A stretch of 64,000 bases of DNA. Origin: JAUVXJ01 sp964433755. Its GTDB lineage: Bacteria > Chloroflexota > Anaerolineae > UBA7937 > B3-Chlor. Shown here piece after piece: positions 43,073 through 52,018 of this stretch. The stretch spans positions 20,217 to 84,216 of the forward strand of contig CAYSSR010000008.1 in the NCBI GenBank assembly GCA_964433755.1, written 5' to 3'. The notes beneath the pieces are model-generated. The model saw only the letters and a program-made list of their open reading frames with translations. It searched no databases and was not told the DNA's origin. Within the stretch, counting starts at the first letter, position 1. Every line of letters starts with the position of its first letter. A program made the translations under genes and the position numbers.

Positions 43073-43383
43073 GGAATCTGCCAGCCGTATTCCTTCAGAT
43101 CGATGCGCCCGCCTCTGCCGAAAACGATCCCCTCAGCTTCCAGCAGCGCTCTCTGCTCCCTGGCCCTGTACCCATCTGGCGGGCCGCCGATGCGACCCTG
43201 CGCGTTGATGACCCTGTGCCAGGGCAAGTCCATCCCTGCTGGCGTAGAGTGTAGCGCCCAGCCCACGGTGCGCGCCCCGCGTGGGTTTCCCAGGTAGGCG
43301 GCAATCTGTCCGTAGGTAGCCACGCGGCCAGGAGGGATCATAGCTACCACCCGATAGACCTCCTCGAAGAAGCTCGTGCTCAT
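43069..43383 (-). CDS. Alkyltransferase-like protein (ATL), MGMT fold without the catalytic Cys
   Basis: 104 residues. The Ada/MGMT C-terminal domain is recognisable: VYRVVAMIPPGRVATYGQIA, GARTVGWAL, and PWHRVIN at 54-60 where true methyltransferases have PCHRV. Trp55 in place of the acceptor Cys is the hallmark of ATL proteins (as in E. coli YbaZ), which bind O6-alkylguanine and hand it to nucleotide excision repair. It is the first gene of a probable ATL-MFS-rph transcript. Confidence 0.9.
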   Translation of the reverse strand: MSTSFFEEVYRVVAMIPPGRVATYGQIAAYLGNPRGARTVGWALHSTPAGMDLPWHRVINAQGRIGGPPDGYRAREQRALLEAEGIVFGRGGRIDLKEYGWQIP

Positions 43384-43623
43384 TCTGTCACCTTCCTGAG
43401 TATAGCTTGGCTCCCATGCAGGCGCTGGCCCCTCTCGATGGGCTCGGCCTGGTGACTGCTGCGCCAGACGTCCTTTCTGTCAAGGTGGCGACCCGTGGCA
43501 TTGGGGCTCGGCTGGGTGAAGGCACCCGTGGAGACAGGCACAGGTCGCGGGGCCGCTGGGTGGACAGGCGGCCGCACCCTCGATGTCAGATCCCAGGCGG
43601 TCTATCTCGACGCCTTCCAGCTA

Positions 43624-45297
43624 TCACACTCTCAGGCCATACTCCGTATGGATAACACCATCGCTCACTCGAAGAGTCTTGTGTATCGACAACCGCTTCA
43701 ACAAAGGCAGATCGTGCGAGACCACGAGCATCGTCCCGGCATAGTCGGCCAGCGCCTCGGTCAGCCGTTCTCTGGACTGCGGGTCGAGGTTGTTCGTCGG
43801 CTCGTCGAGCAGTAGCAGGTTCGCCTGACTCAGCGCGAACTGGACCAGGAACACCCGTGCTCTCTCTCCGGCCGACAGCGTACGCATGCCGGCCAGGACA
43901 CTGGCCTCCGTGAACTGGTAATGGCTCAGCTCGCGGCGCAGGCTGGTGACGTCCATGACCACACTGTGCCTAAAGTGCTCCAGCACCGAGATGTCCGGCA
44001 GGCCCTCCAACTCTTGGGGGAAGTAACCCACGACGACCCCCTGGCCAAGCCGGATCTCTCCCTCGTCGGGTTCGGCCAGACCGGACAGTATTCTCAGCAG
44101 GGTCGTCTTTCCCGAGCCGTTCGGACCGACGATGGCAAGGTGCTGGCCCCTGGTAACACGCAGAGAGAAGCCCTCGAAGAGCGTTCTGTGATAGGCTTTC
44201 TTCAGCTGGGAGGCCCTGATCACGGCATGACCGCAGTCCGCCGGTTGCAGGCGGATCTTCAGTGGCGAAGACTGCCGTTTCTGGGCGGCCGGCAGGTTGG
44301 CTAGTCGTTTCTTGAGCCGGGTGACTTGTTCCTGGTGCTTCTGAGCCGCTCGGGCGCTCTTGTGTTTGGTCGCTATCTTGTCTTTGTCTCTGGGTTGCCG
44401 GGCGCCACGCTGACTTCTTCGCGCCAGCCTGACCTGCTTCTGGATAGCTGCCTTGAGCCGCTTTCTTTCCTTGTCAGTGAGGAGCTTCTCTCGCTCCTCC
44501 ATCTGCTCTCTGGCCGCCTTATGTTCCAGGTATTCGAGGTAGCTGCCGGTGTAGGTGTGGACCTTGTGGTCGCGATGCGACAGTTCGAGGATTCTTTGGC
44601 CAACCTGGCTGATGAAGCTCTCGCGGTGTCCCACGATGAGCACCGCACCACTGTGTGCTCTGATGGCGTCGATGAGCCACTGCCTCCCAGGCTGGTCCAG
44701 GTTGTTATCAGGCTCGTCCAGCAAGAGTAGGTCCGGCTCGCCACCCAATGCGTGGAGCAAGAGCAGCCTGGTCTTTTGACCACCGCTCAACGAACTGACG
44801 GGCCGGTTCTCGTCCCCGGGTGGCAGGCCCACGAAGGAGGTCAAGCCCTTCTTGGCTCTGGCCCTGGCGCGATAGGCCTCTCTGGTGTGCATAGGGTGAG
44901 CGAGACCGTCGGCCCGGCCCAAAGGAGCTTCCCCCGTAGTCCGGTCGAGGGGCGGCTCCGAGTCGTCCACGCTGACGGCCTCTGGCCAAGACTGGAGCAA
45001 GAAGTCCAGGGCCCCCATTTGATCCGTCCAGGCCGTGGTAGCCTGCGGCACGTAGGCCACGGTGTAGTCGGGACGCGAGGCCACGATGTCCCCGCTGTGA
45101 GGCTCCAACTGCCGGGCCAGAATCCTCAACAGCGTCGTCTTTCCCACACCGTTCTCACCCACCAGACAGCTCGTCCTGGTACTGTCCAGGGTAAAGCAGA
45201 CGTCATCGAGTATGGTCTCCGCTCCGTAGGAGAACGCCAGGTTCTCCACACGGATGGAAGTGGCTTGCGCTAGCCGCGCTGGCTGGTGATGGTCCAT
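43624..45297 (-). CDS. ABC-F family ATPase
   Basis: 557 residues, no membrane spans. Two ABC domains: Walker A GENGVGKTT (47-55) with LSGGQKTRLLLL and LLLLDEPDNNLD, and GPNGSGKTT with LSAGERARVF and LLLLDEPTNNLD. They are joined by a charged linker of about 100 residues (KERKRLKAAIQKQVRLARRSQRGA...), as in ribosome-acting ABC-F proteins. These either protect ribosomes from antibiotics or act as translation factors; which applies here cannot be told. Confidence 0.92.
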   Translation of the reverse strand: MDHHQPARLAQATSIRVENLAFSYGAETILDDVCFTLDSTRTSCLVGENGVGKTTLLRILARQLEPHSGDIVASRPDYTVAYVPQATTAWTDQMGALDFLLQSWPEAVSVDDSEPPLDRTTGEAPLGRADGLAHPMHTREAYRARARAKKGLTSFVGLPPGDENRPVSSLSGGQKTRLLLLHALGGEPDLLLLDEPDNNLDQPGRQWLIDAIRAHSGAVLIVGHRESFISQVGQRILELSHRDHKVHTYTGSYLEYLEHKAAREQMEEREKLLTDKERKRLKAAIQKQVRLARRSQRGARQPRDKDKIATKHKSARAAQKHQEQVTRLKKRLANLPAAQKRQSSPLKIRLQPADCGHAVIRASQLKKAYHRTLFEGFSLRVTRGQHLAIVGPNGSGKTTLLRILSGLAEPDEGEIRLGQGVVVGYFPQELEGLPDISVLEHFRHSVVMDVTSLRRELSHYQFTEASVLAGMRTLSAGERARVFLVQFALSQANLLLLDEPTNNLDPQSRERLTEALADYAGTMLVVSHDLPLLKRLSIHKTLRVSDGVIHTEYGLRV

Positions 45298-45465
45298 GTC
45301 CGAGTGTCTCCTGCATGAGGGCTGGCCTTCTCGTGTCCCCCACCCACCCGATTGGGCAGGCGCGCGGCACAGTACCCTGAGTCGCGCGCTTGTGCTGAAC
45401 CACTCGTGCCACGCACCCGGGAGCCAATTGTACCACCGCCAGGCGTGTTGTGCGACCGGGTCTCA

Positions 45466-45494
45466 TTGGCCTCGAACCGGGCGTTGGCTATAAT
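45466..45494 (+). promoter_or_regulatory. Promoter of the EamA transporter gene
   Basis: TTGGCC (45466-45471), 17 nt, TATAAT (45489-45494). A leader of about 165 nt follows before the likely TTG start. Confidence 0.55.
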
Positions 45495-45667
45495 GTGCCT
45501 GTTTGTAGTTGTGGGAGGTACAGAGCGGGCAAGCCAAGCCAAGGTTCGTGCACCCAGATCAGGCGGGTCCCGAACCTGCTGATGCTCCCAGTCTGCCCGA
45601 GCGGGAAGAAGGATCCGGACGTCCAACGCAGAGGCCCCGCTTGCCCTTATGCCGTGGAGGATGTGAC

Positions 45668-46567
45668 TTGCTTCAGGATCGCTTTCCTCGCCTGCTGGCT
45701 ATTCTTCAGGCACTCCTTGTGACCTTCCTGTGGTCTACGTCCTGGGTGCTGATCAAGATTGGGCTACAAGACATACCTCCACTGACCTTCGCTGGCCTCC
45801 GGTACATTCTGGCATTCTTCTGCCTCCTCCCCCTTCTTGCGCGGTCCTCGATCCTCGCGTCGCTTCGAAAGCTCACGCGCCGTAGATGGCTCGAACTGGT
45901 GGCCCTTGGTCTTCTCTTCTACGCCGTGACCCAGGGCACGTCGTTCTTGAGTCTGGCCTACCTGCCGGCGATGAGCGTCAGCCTGCTCTGGAATCTCACC
46001 ACGGTGACAGTGGCGTTCATGGGCATCTGGCTCCTGGCGGAACCTCTGAGCTCTCTGCAATGGGGAGGCGTACTTCTGAATCTTGGGGGTATCGTGATCT
46101 ACTTCCACCCTCCTTCATTCCCGGGCGCTCAGTTGCTGGGTCTGATCGCTGCATTGGTCGGTGTCCTGGCGAACGCCGGTTCGTCCATTCTCGGGCGGGC
46201 CGTCAATCGCCGAGCCGACATCGAGCCGCTCGCAGTAACCGGGGTCAGCATGGGGGTAGGGGCTTTGGTGCTGCTGACGACGGGGGTAGCTACCCAGGGA
46301 CTCCCGCCGCTGAGTGTCCAGCACTGGCTGATCATCGGCTGGCTAGCGGTCGTGAACACGGCGTTCGCCTTCACCTTGTGGAATCGCACGTTGCGGACGC
46401 TCACGGCTGTGGAGTCCAGCATCATCAATAGCACGATGCTGGCACAGATCGCGGTTCTCGCGTGGCTGTTCCTGGGCGAGAGCCTCACCTGGCAGAGAGC
46501 CCTGGGGCTGGTGCTGGCAGGACTGGGGACGGTGCTAGTGCAGCTCAGGCGCAACTCGACGGCGTGA
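45668..46567 (+). CDS. EamA/DMT-family transporter
   Basis: 299 residues from TTG at 45668, preceded by GGAGG 7 nt upstream; the frame is open from 45509 but the extra 53 residues are hydrophilic and untypical. Ten hydrophobic segments form two repeats of five spans (EamA x2), e.g. LLVTFLWSTSWVLIKIGL, SLSLLWNLTTVTVAFMGIWLLAEPL and the second-repeat NTAFAFTLWNRTL with ESSIINSTMLAQIAVLAWLFLGESLTW. Exporter of metabolites or amino acids in the family; substrate unknown. Confidence 0.88.
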   Translation: MLQDRFPRLLAILQALLVTFLWSTSWVLIKIGLQDIPPLTFAGLRYILAFFCLLPLLARSSILASLRKLTRRRWLELVALGLLFYAVTQGTSFLSLAYLPAMSVSLLWNLTTVTVAFMGIWLLAEPLSSLQWGGVLLNLGGIVIYFHPPSFPGAQLLGLIAALVGVLANAGSSILGRAVNRRADIEPLAVTGVSMGVGALVLLTTGVATQGLPPLSVQHWLIIGWLAVVNTAFAFTLWNRTLRTLTAVESSIINSTMLAQIAVLAWLFLGESLTWQRALGLVLAGLGTVLVQLRRNSTA

Positions 46568-46651
46568 GGCGCCAGTGGCGAACTGCTGGTGGCAGCCGGG
46601 AGGTGGGCACGCAAGAGATGCAGACCCAATGTCAACTCGGATGACCAACGA

Positions 46652-46681
46652 TTGGCAAACGAAGTCGATTCCTGGTATGAT
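46652..46681 (+). promoter_or_regulatory. Promoter of the NifU-like gene
   Basis: TTGGCA (46652-46657), 18 nt, TATGAT (46676-46681), 53 nt before the ATG at 46735. Confidence 0.5.
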
Positions 46682-46734
46682 TACTAGTAAGGGGATAGCA
46701 TCTCCTGAAACCCGGAGAGAGAGGTACCAATCCC

Positions 46735-46971
46735 ATGCGCGAGGATGTCGAGAAGGCTCTGGAGCAAGTTCGAGCGTATATCAGGCAGGACGGCGGGGAC
46801 ATCGAGTTGGTGGATGTGACCGAGGATGGCGTGGTGAAGGTCAAGTTGACCGGAGCTTGCGTCGGTTGTCCATTCTCAGCGATGACCCTCACACAGGGCG
46901 TTCAGAAGAGCCTGATGGAACAGGTGCCAGGAGTGAAGAAGGTCGAGAACGTCGCCTCAGTGATGCCCTGA
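46735..46971 (+). CDS. NifU-like C-terminal domain Fe-S scaffold protein
   Basis: 78 residues consisting only of the NifU/Nfu domain: RAYIRQDGGDIELVDV, and CVGC at 42-45 (two Cys that hold a cluster between two subunits). It hands [4Fe-4S] clusters to apoproteins. Small stand-alone Nfu proteins are common. It has its own promoter and an intrinsic terminator 44 nt downstream, so it is monocistronic. Confidence 0.92.
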   Translation: MREDVEKALEQVRAYIRQDGGDIELVDVTEDGVVKVKLTGACVGCPFSAMTLTQGVQKSLMEQVPGVKKVENVASVMP

Positions 46972-47014
46972 TCATCGAGACAGTCTGTGCGTACTAGTGA
47001 GAGAGAATGCTCTT

Positions 47015-47047
47015 GCCTGCGGGCACGCCGCCCGCAGGCTTTTGTTG
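47015..47047 (+). terminator. Intrinsic terminator after the NifU-like gene
   Basis: GCCTGCGGGC (47015-47024), 5-nt loop, GCCCGCAGGC (47030-47039): a perfect 10-bp stem followed by TTTTGTT. Confidence 0.85.
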
Positions 47048-47153
47048 GGTTCGAAAGACGAATGGTCCTGGAGCGAGCTGAGACCCTCGAGAAGGTAGCC
47101 GACGTCCCCACACCGGCGGCCCTGTCTTCGGTGGTTTCTTCTCCACGCTCACG

Positions 47154-48332
47154 GTGATCGCTGGGAGGAAGGGATTGCGTTCTCTAGGGGTATCTCGATG
47201 CATCCGCGCCATCTCCTTTGTGCTGGCGCTGTCCATGTGCCTGGCGGCTTGTGGCCCAGTCTGGCAGGTTGCGGTGTCGGAGCCTGATGGCGGTACACTC
47301 GTGGTGGACTCCGGAGTGCTACACGAGCTGGACGTCTACGCGGAGGAAGTGGACGGCAGCGAAGCTGTGCCTGTGGAGCGGGTACTGGTGCGCGCTGGGC
47401 ACAGATCCGTCGAAGAGCTCATCGTCATAGGGTCTGATGGTGCTGAGCGGAGGATAGGCTGGCTCGGCGTGGCCGACAGCGCCTGGTGGTGGGGTGACGG
47501 GAGTCTGAGTATCGGAGGGGAGAGGATCGAGGCCTCGGGACTGGATGTGGAACCCTCCTCGTTGCTCAGCCAGGTCGAGGCATCGATAACGGACATCGCG
47601 CCTACGGTGTGCTCGGCTCTCGGTCTACGCGAGCCCGAGCAGTCCACAGGACGCGTGCTGGAGACGCCCTCAGTGGATCGAGTGGTGCTTTTCTTCATGG
47701 ATGGCTTCGGCTACGTGAGATATACAGAGGCCCTCGCGGACGGTCTGATTCCCAACATCAGCTCTCTGGGGGAACCGTTGATGGGGATGACCACCTATCC
47801 GCCCAGCACCTCCGTGTCCAGCGCTTCGCTGTTGACGGGTGCGCCGCCCGAGGTGCATGGGGTTGACCAATCGGGTATCAGGAAGACGGACACCGAGACT
47901 CTCTTCGATGTGGCGACCTCGGCCGGACTGACGTCGGTGGCGGTAGAGGGAGAAAGCCTGGCTTTCGCTCTTCGCAACGCCGAACCACAGTTGTCTGCTG
48001 ATTTCGATGGCAACGGCAGCACCGACGACAATGTCTTGACCAACGTTCTCGGTGTCCTCAGTGAGGGGACGCCGGACATCCTGTTCGTTCATTTCCACGG
48101 CATCGACGACGCGGGGCACACCTATGGGCCGGGCTCGCCAGAGGAGTGCGCGGTCGTGGCGGAGGCGGACGAGGCCGTGGGGCTTGTTCTGGACCTGTTG
48201 CCACCGGGGACGCTCGTAGTCATCTTCGCGGATCATGGAATGCACGACGTGGACGAGGAGGGCCGTCTGGGGAATCACGGCAATCTCGTGGAGCGCGACA
48301 TGTTCATCCCCATACTTCTCGCGACCAGGTAG
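47154..48332 (+). CDS. Secreted alkaline-phosphatase-superfamily (phosphodiesterase-like) lipoprotein
   Basis: 392 residues from GTG at 47154. Signal sequence with lipobox LAAC (Cys33), so a lipid-anchored external protein. The ~140 residues after it are beta-rich without a recognised domain. The C-terminal part has the alkaline-phosphatase/NPP fold: VVLFFMDGFG (metal ligand D183), STSVSSASLLTGAPPEVHGV (nucleophile Ser or Thr near 219-223), HFHGIDDAGHTYGP (about 313-326), FADHGMHD (D360 and H361) and GNHGN (H375). Substrate could be a phosphodiester, nucleotide or phosphonate; not decidable. Confidence 0.8.
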   Translation: MIAGRKGLRSLGVSRCIRAISFVLALSMCLAACGPVWQVAVSEPDGGTLVVDSGVLHELDVYAEEVDGSEAVPVERVLVRAGHRSVEELIVIGSDGAERRIGWLGVADSAWWWGDGSLSIGGERIEASGLDVEPSSLLSQVEASITDIAPTVCSALGLREPEQSTGRVLETPSVDRVVLFFMDGFGYVRYTEALADGLIPNISSLGEPLMGMTTYPPSTSVSSASLLTGAPPEVHGVDQSGIRKTDTETLFDVATSAGLTSVAVEGESLAFALRNAEPQLSADFDGNGSTDDNVLTNVLGVLSEGTPDILFVHFHGIDDAGHTYGPGSPEECAVVAEADEAVGLVLDLLPPGTLVVIFADHGMHDVDEEGRLGNHGNLVERDMFIPILLATR

Positions 48333-48498
48333 CGCTTCGAAAGATGACCCACTGTCGCTAGCTGGCCGGACACGCGTCACGTCGAGGCTGCGCGACCAGG
48401 CTCCGGCTCTGATCGTACCAGGGCTCATTGTATCTTCTGGTGGGACTATCCACGCTGAAGAGGAAGCTAGCCAAAGGCACCGGTGAGATTGGGAGGCG

Positions 48499-49758
48499 AT
48501 GGACATGGGCAGAGACGGTAGAGTGAGAGTGGTGGTCACGGGTATGAGCGCCATCACGCCCCTGGGGCTGACGGTCGAGGAGACGTGGCGGGGGTTGGTT
48601 GAAGGGCGCTCCGGGATCGGGCGCGTCACGCAGTTCGATCCCTCGGCCTACCCGGTGCAGATCATGGGCGAAGTCAAGGGGTTCGACCCAAGCGAGTACG
48701 TCGATGCCAAAGAGGCGAAGCGTATGTCGCGCTTCAGCCAGTTTGCCGTGGCTGGGGCGAAGACTGCGGTGGAAGATGCGGGCCTGGTCATCGACGAGAG
48801 CAACGCCGAAGACGTGGGCGTCGTTCTGGGCACTGGAATAGGCGGCGGGCTGATCGAGACGGAGAATGCCCATCTGATACTGCTCAACAAGGGCGTGCGA
48901 CGAGTGCCGCCCTTGTTCATTCCTAACATGATGCCTAACGCTGCAGCCCACCACGTCGGCTACTTCTTTGGCATCAAGGGATACACGTCCACCGTGATCG
49001 CTGCCTGTGCCTCGGGAACACAGGGGATCGGCGAAGGAGCGCGGGCCATACGGGATGGCTCTGCCAAGATCGTGATCGCCGGCGGGACCGAGTCCACGGT
49101 ATGTGAGCTTGCCCTGGCAGGGATCTGTGCCATGCGTGCCGTTTCAACGAGGAATGACGAACCGGAGAAGGCATCGCGTCCCTTCGACGCCGAGCGTGAC
49201 GGTTTTGTGTGCTCTGAGGGGTGCGGCATCGTGGTCCTGGAGGAGCTGGAGCACGCGCTGGCGCGCGGCGCGAGGATTCGGGCTGAGGTGATGGGGTACG
49301 GCGTCACCACGGATGCGTATCATGTCAGTGCCCCCGATCCGGAAGGAAAGGGCTCTGCTCTCGCCATGCGGCGTGCCATCGCGGATGCCGGGCTGGAGCC
49401 CGAGGACATCCAGTACATCAACGCCCATGCCACGGCGACGCTGATAGGGGACCCCGCCGAAGTCGTGGCCATCAAGAGTGTGATGGGCCCTCGGGCCTAC
49501 GACATCCCGGTCAACGCCACCAAGTCCATGCTTGGCCATCTGCTAGGCGCAGCAGGGGCGGTGGAGGCGATAGTAGCGATCAAGACTATCGAGGACGGCG
49601 TTCTACACCCTACGATCAACCGCGAGACGCCGGATCCCCAGTGCGACCTGGACTGCGTGGCTGAGGGTGCCCGCAAGGCGAAGGTAGACGTCGCGCTCAG
49701 CAACTCCTTCGGGTTCGGCGGGCAGAACGCCTGCCTGGTCCTGGGTCGATACGTTTAG
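48499..49758 (+). CDS. fabF: 3-oxoacyl-ACP synthase II (KAS II)
   Basis: 419 residues. Thiolase-fold condensing enzyme with the C-H-H triad: C170 in AACASGTQGIGEG, H310 in INAHATAT (usually NAHGTST), and H347 in MLGHLLGAAG. It elongates acyl-ACP with malonyl-ACP in fatty acid synthesis. It lies alone, without other fab genes in the window. The Gly to Ala change in NAHGT is unusual for FabF but leaves the catalytic His in place. An alternative start at MGRDGRVRVV is possible. Confidence 0.92.
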   Translation: MDMGRDGRVRVVVTGMSAITPLGLTVEETWRGLVEGRSGIGRVTQFDPSAYPVQIMGEVKGFDPSEYVDAKEAKRMSRFSQFAVAGAKTAVEDAGLVIDESNAEDVGVVLGTGIGGGLIETENAHLILLNKGVRRVPPLFIPNMMPNAAAHHVGYFFGIKGYTSTVIAACASGTQGIGEGARAIRDGSAKIVIAGGTESTVCELALAGICAMRAVSTRNDEPEKASRPFDAERDGFVCSEGCGIVVLEELEHALARGARIRAEVMGYGVTTDAYHVSAPDPEGKGSALAMRRAIADAGLEPEDIQYINAHATATLIGDPAEVVAIKSVMGPRAYDIPVNATKSMLGHLLGAAGAVEAIVAIKTIEDGVLHPTINRETPDPQCDLDCVAEGARKAKVDVALSNSFGFGGQNACLVLGRYV

Positions 49759-50160
49759 GCAACGCTTTTCGGTCAGCGGGTGTCCTGTCTAGCCTGAATC
49801 GCCACGCGCTCGAATGCGCGCGTGTAGGGGACAGACAGGGTGGGACCAGGCCAGCTACCGCTCGCGAAGTCGATTCCTCAACAGCGCGGCACATCCTTGG
49901 CTCTCCTCATTCCTGGCTGTGAGAGACCTCGAGGCCCTGAGAGCGCGTCCTCGAGCTCCGGCCACACCGAGTCGGCGACACCACAGCTCCGCCCCCACTC
50001 CAGTCCTCCGGCCCTGGAGCAGTTGAGTCTTGTGACTCTCGAAAGCCCCTGTTCCTGGTCGAGGTCCCGTGGTTGGATGATATAGGGCGAAAAAACGAGT
50101 TCGAGCGCGATTCGCGTGACATAAGCGCCGAACTGGGACTCTGTGGGCCCGTGGCGGGAC
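49759..50160. other. Gene-free stretch after fabF with nested inverted repeats
   Basis: About 400 bp with no supported gene. It contains the nested inverted repeat at 49784-49839 and leads into the MarR promoter. Reading frames here have no ribosome sites. Confidence 0.4.
49784..49839. repeat. Nested inverted repeats downstream of fabF
   Basis: CCTGTCT (49784-49790) pairs with AGACAGG (49833-49839). Inside this, CACGCGC (49803-49809) pairs with GCGCGTG (49818-49824) around an 8-nt loop. There is no T-tract, so it is not a typical intrinsic terminator; it could still end the fabF transcript or form a structured RNA. Confidence 0.45.
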
Positions 50161-50189
50161 TTGACGAGGTGGTGTGAGTGGTGTATACT
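50161..50189 (+). promoter_or_regulatory. Promoter of the marR-arsM pair
   Basis: TTGACG (50161-50166), 17 nt, TATACT (50184-50189). Just downstream, ATTAGGAACCGAAT (50203-50216) is an imperfect palindrome that could be the regulator's site; this last point is weak. Confidence 0.6.
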
Positions 50190-50277
50190 TGGGCTAGAAA
50201 TAATTAGGAACCGAATAGTCTGGCTCCATAGAGTGGGTACCCTAAACAAGATAGGGAATGGAGAGGGGAAGGCGATC

Positions 50278-50733
50278 ATGGGTACGGAAGGTTGTGGTGT
50301 GCCGGCCGGGAGGGACGAGCCAGCATCCATCTCTGAGGTCTACCAACTCCTGGATATAGTGGGGAAGAAACTGACCCGGCTTCAGCGGGAGGACATCAGG
50401 GAAGCCGATCTAACGCCGGCCCAGTACTCGGTGCTGACCATGCTGTGGGAGAAAGATGCACGGCCTTTCAACGAACTGGCGACGGGATGCTGCTGCTCGC
50501 CGTCAACCATCACGGGCATCGTGGATACGCTAGAGAGCAAAGGTTTGGTCAGCCGCGCGCCGAACCCCGGAGATAGAAGGAGTCTGCTGGTGACGCTCAC
50601 GGAAGATGGCAGCGCATTGAGGAACAGCACGCCCAGTCTGGAGATGATCTTCGGTGACTGCTGTCCGGCCATTGCGCCCGATGAGCTTCAGCAGCTCGCC
50701 AGGTTGCTCAGAAAGCTCAACGACACGTTATAG
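50278..50733 (+). CDS. Cys-rich MarR-family regulator upstream of arsM
   Basis: 151 residues from ATG at 50278; the in-frame ATG at 50143 lies upstream of the promoter. MarR winged helix: LTPAQYSVLTMLWEKDARPFNELATG, then CCCSPSTITGIVDTLESKGLVSR and DRRSLLVTLTEDG. Cys residues stand at 6, 71, 72, 73, 128 and 129; the triple Cys sits at the start of the DNA recognition helix. The gene is followed 20 nt later by arsM. Inference: an arsenic-responsive repressor in which As(III) binds the thiols, taking the place usually held by ArsR. Other thiol-binding metals are possible. Confidence 0.8.
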   Translation: MGTEGCGVPAGRDEPASISEVYQLLDIVGKKLTRLQREDIREADLTPAQYSVLTMLWEKDARPFNELATGCCCSPSTITGIVDTLESKGLVSRAPNPGDRRSLLVTLTEDGSALRNSTPSLEMIFGDCCPAIAPDELQQLARLLRKLNDTL

Positions 50734-50753
50734 ACCTGAGGAGGTGACAGGAC

Positions 50754-51530
50754 ATGGACGAGCATCGTGAAGAGAAGATCAAGGAGGCCGTCAGAGCCCA
50801 TTACGCGGCGCGGGCGATGGAGAGTGCTCCGTGCTGTGGTGAGGGTAGGGCCGACGCTCGAGCTCTGGGGTACACAGACCAGGAGATGTCGGGCCTGCCC
50901 GAGGCCGCGGGGAGCTCCCTGGGGTGTGGCAATCCACTGGCCTTTTGCGATGTGCAAGAAGGCCAAGTGGTCCTGGATCTGGGATCTGGTCTAGGCATAG
51001 ATGTGATCCTCGCTGCCCAGAGGGTCGGCCCCACAGGTAGGGTCATCGGATTGGACATGACGCCCGAGATGATCGATCGCGCCACCAGGAATGCCGCCGA
51101 TGCTGGTGTCCAGGACACTGTGGAGTACCGCCTGGGCGGGATGGAAGACATGCCGGTGGAGGACGGCAGCGTGGATTGGATCATCTCGAACTGTGTGATC
51201 AACCTCTCCCCGGACAAAGCCAGAGTCTTCCGGGAGGCATACCGCGTTCTGAAGCCGGGCGGCCAGATGGTAGTCTCTGATCTCGTGTCCTCTGGGCTGC
51301 CCGCAGAGCTGAAGACGAATCTTGTGGCCTGGGCGCAGTGCCTGGGAGGCACGGTGGACGAGGCAGAGTACCTCCAGACGATCAGGGACGCGGGGTTCGA
51401 TGATGTCGCTGTCGTGGAGAAGACTAGCGCGACGGCTGCCTTGCTGGGTGATGGCTGCTGTGCCCCGGTGGGCGGTGCCCGGGAAGGTCCGACGGTAGAC
51501 AGCATACGGGTCAGGGCCACAAAGCGGTGA
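50754..51530 (+). CDS. arsM: Arsenite S-adenosylmethionine methyltransferase
   Basis: 258 residues from ATG at 50754 (GAGGAGGTGA nearby). SAM motif VLDLGSGLGIDV (73-84). The arsenite-binding Cys residues are C58 (in LGCGNP), C147 (in ISNCVINL) and C196 (in WAQCLGG), matching C72, C174 and C224 of the algal ArsM. An additional N-terminal CC (27-28) and C-terminal CC (in GDGCCAPV) are present. It methylates As(III) to mono- to trimethyl arsenicals. No ars efflux gene follows. Confidence 0.95.
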   Translation: MDEHREEKIKEAVRAHYAARAMESAPCCGEGRADARALGYTDQEMSGLPEAAGSSLGCGNPLAFCDVQEGQVVLDLGSGLGIDVILAAQRVGPTGRVIGLDMTPEMIDRATRNAADAGVQDTVEYRLGGMEDMPVEDGSVDWIISNCVINLSPDKARVFREAYRVLKPGGQMVVSDLVSSGLPAELKTNLVAWAQCLGGTVDEAEYLQTIRDAGFDDVAVVEKTSATAALLGDGCCAPVGGAREGPTVDSIRVRATKR

Positions 51531-52018
51531 CGTGCCGGGTGGTTCGCAGTGTTCCCGCAGAGCGCACGGCGATGGGTGGTGCCACGTCTGTCGGGTCGAC
51601 ACGTTCTACTGCATCATGAGGCGTCCAGGATTCGACCCGGATTAGAGGAGGTGTGGTTTGTATAGGCTAAGTCGTATCTTGGCTCGTCGTGAACGATACG
51701 TAGACTTGCAGGTTGACACGAGGAAGGCCCAGCAGTCCAGAATGGTCTCGCTGCTGTCCAAGGGCGGACAGGTCGTCTCTGGCAGTAAGGCACTGGGCAG
51801 GCTGTGGCGTGGTGGGACGGGCTCGACAAGGGACTCGAAGCTGTCCGTGACCCTCCCTGAAAGGAGGGCAACTGGTCTGGCGACGGAGGCCAGCAGTGAC
51901 CGAGCGGGCGATTGTCGATGTCCCCAAACGTGCTACTGCAGCGGCTCATAGACGCGTGAACGCAACTCGTGTTCGAATCGCTGTGCTGCGGCTCACGCCT
52001 GGGAATGAGTGGGACCGC
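51531..52018. other. Stretch between arsM and the PspC gene
   Basis: About 490 bp. A 97-codon frame from TTG at 51658 (see separate entry) is the only gene-like content. No terminator with a T-tract is visible. Confidence 0.4.
51658..51951 (+). CDS. Possible small basic protein, doubtful
   Basis: 97 codons starting at TTG 51658, with GAGGAGG about 7 nt upstream. The predicted protein (MYRLSRILARRERYVDLQVD...) is rich in Arg, Ser and Gly and ends CRCPQTCYCSGS. I recognise no family and its composition is not typical of a folded protein. The good ribosome site is the main support. Confidence 0.25.
   Translation: MYRLSRILARRERYVDLQVDTRKAQQSRMVSLLSKGGQVVSGSKALGRLWRGGTGSTRDSKLSVTLPERRATGLATEASSDRAGDCRCPQTCYCSGS

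Noticed and set aside
43384..43623. Open frame of 65 codons between the ATL and ABC-F genes
   Set aside because: No ribosome site, no recognisable product; the region is more likely a control region.
51960..52000. GTGTTCGAATCG resembling a tRNA T-loop
   Set aside because: The flanking bases do not form a T-stem and no acceptor or anticodon arm is present upstream.
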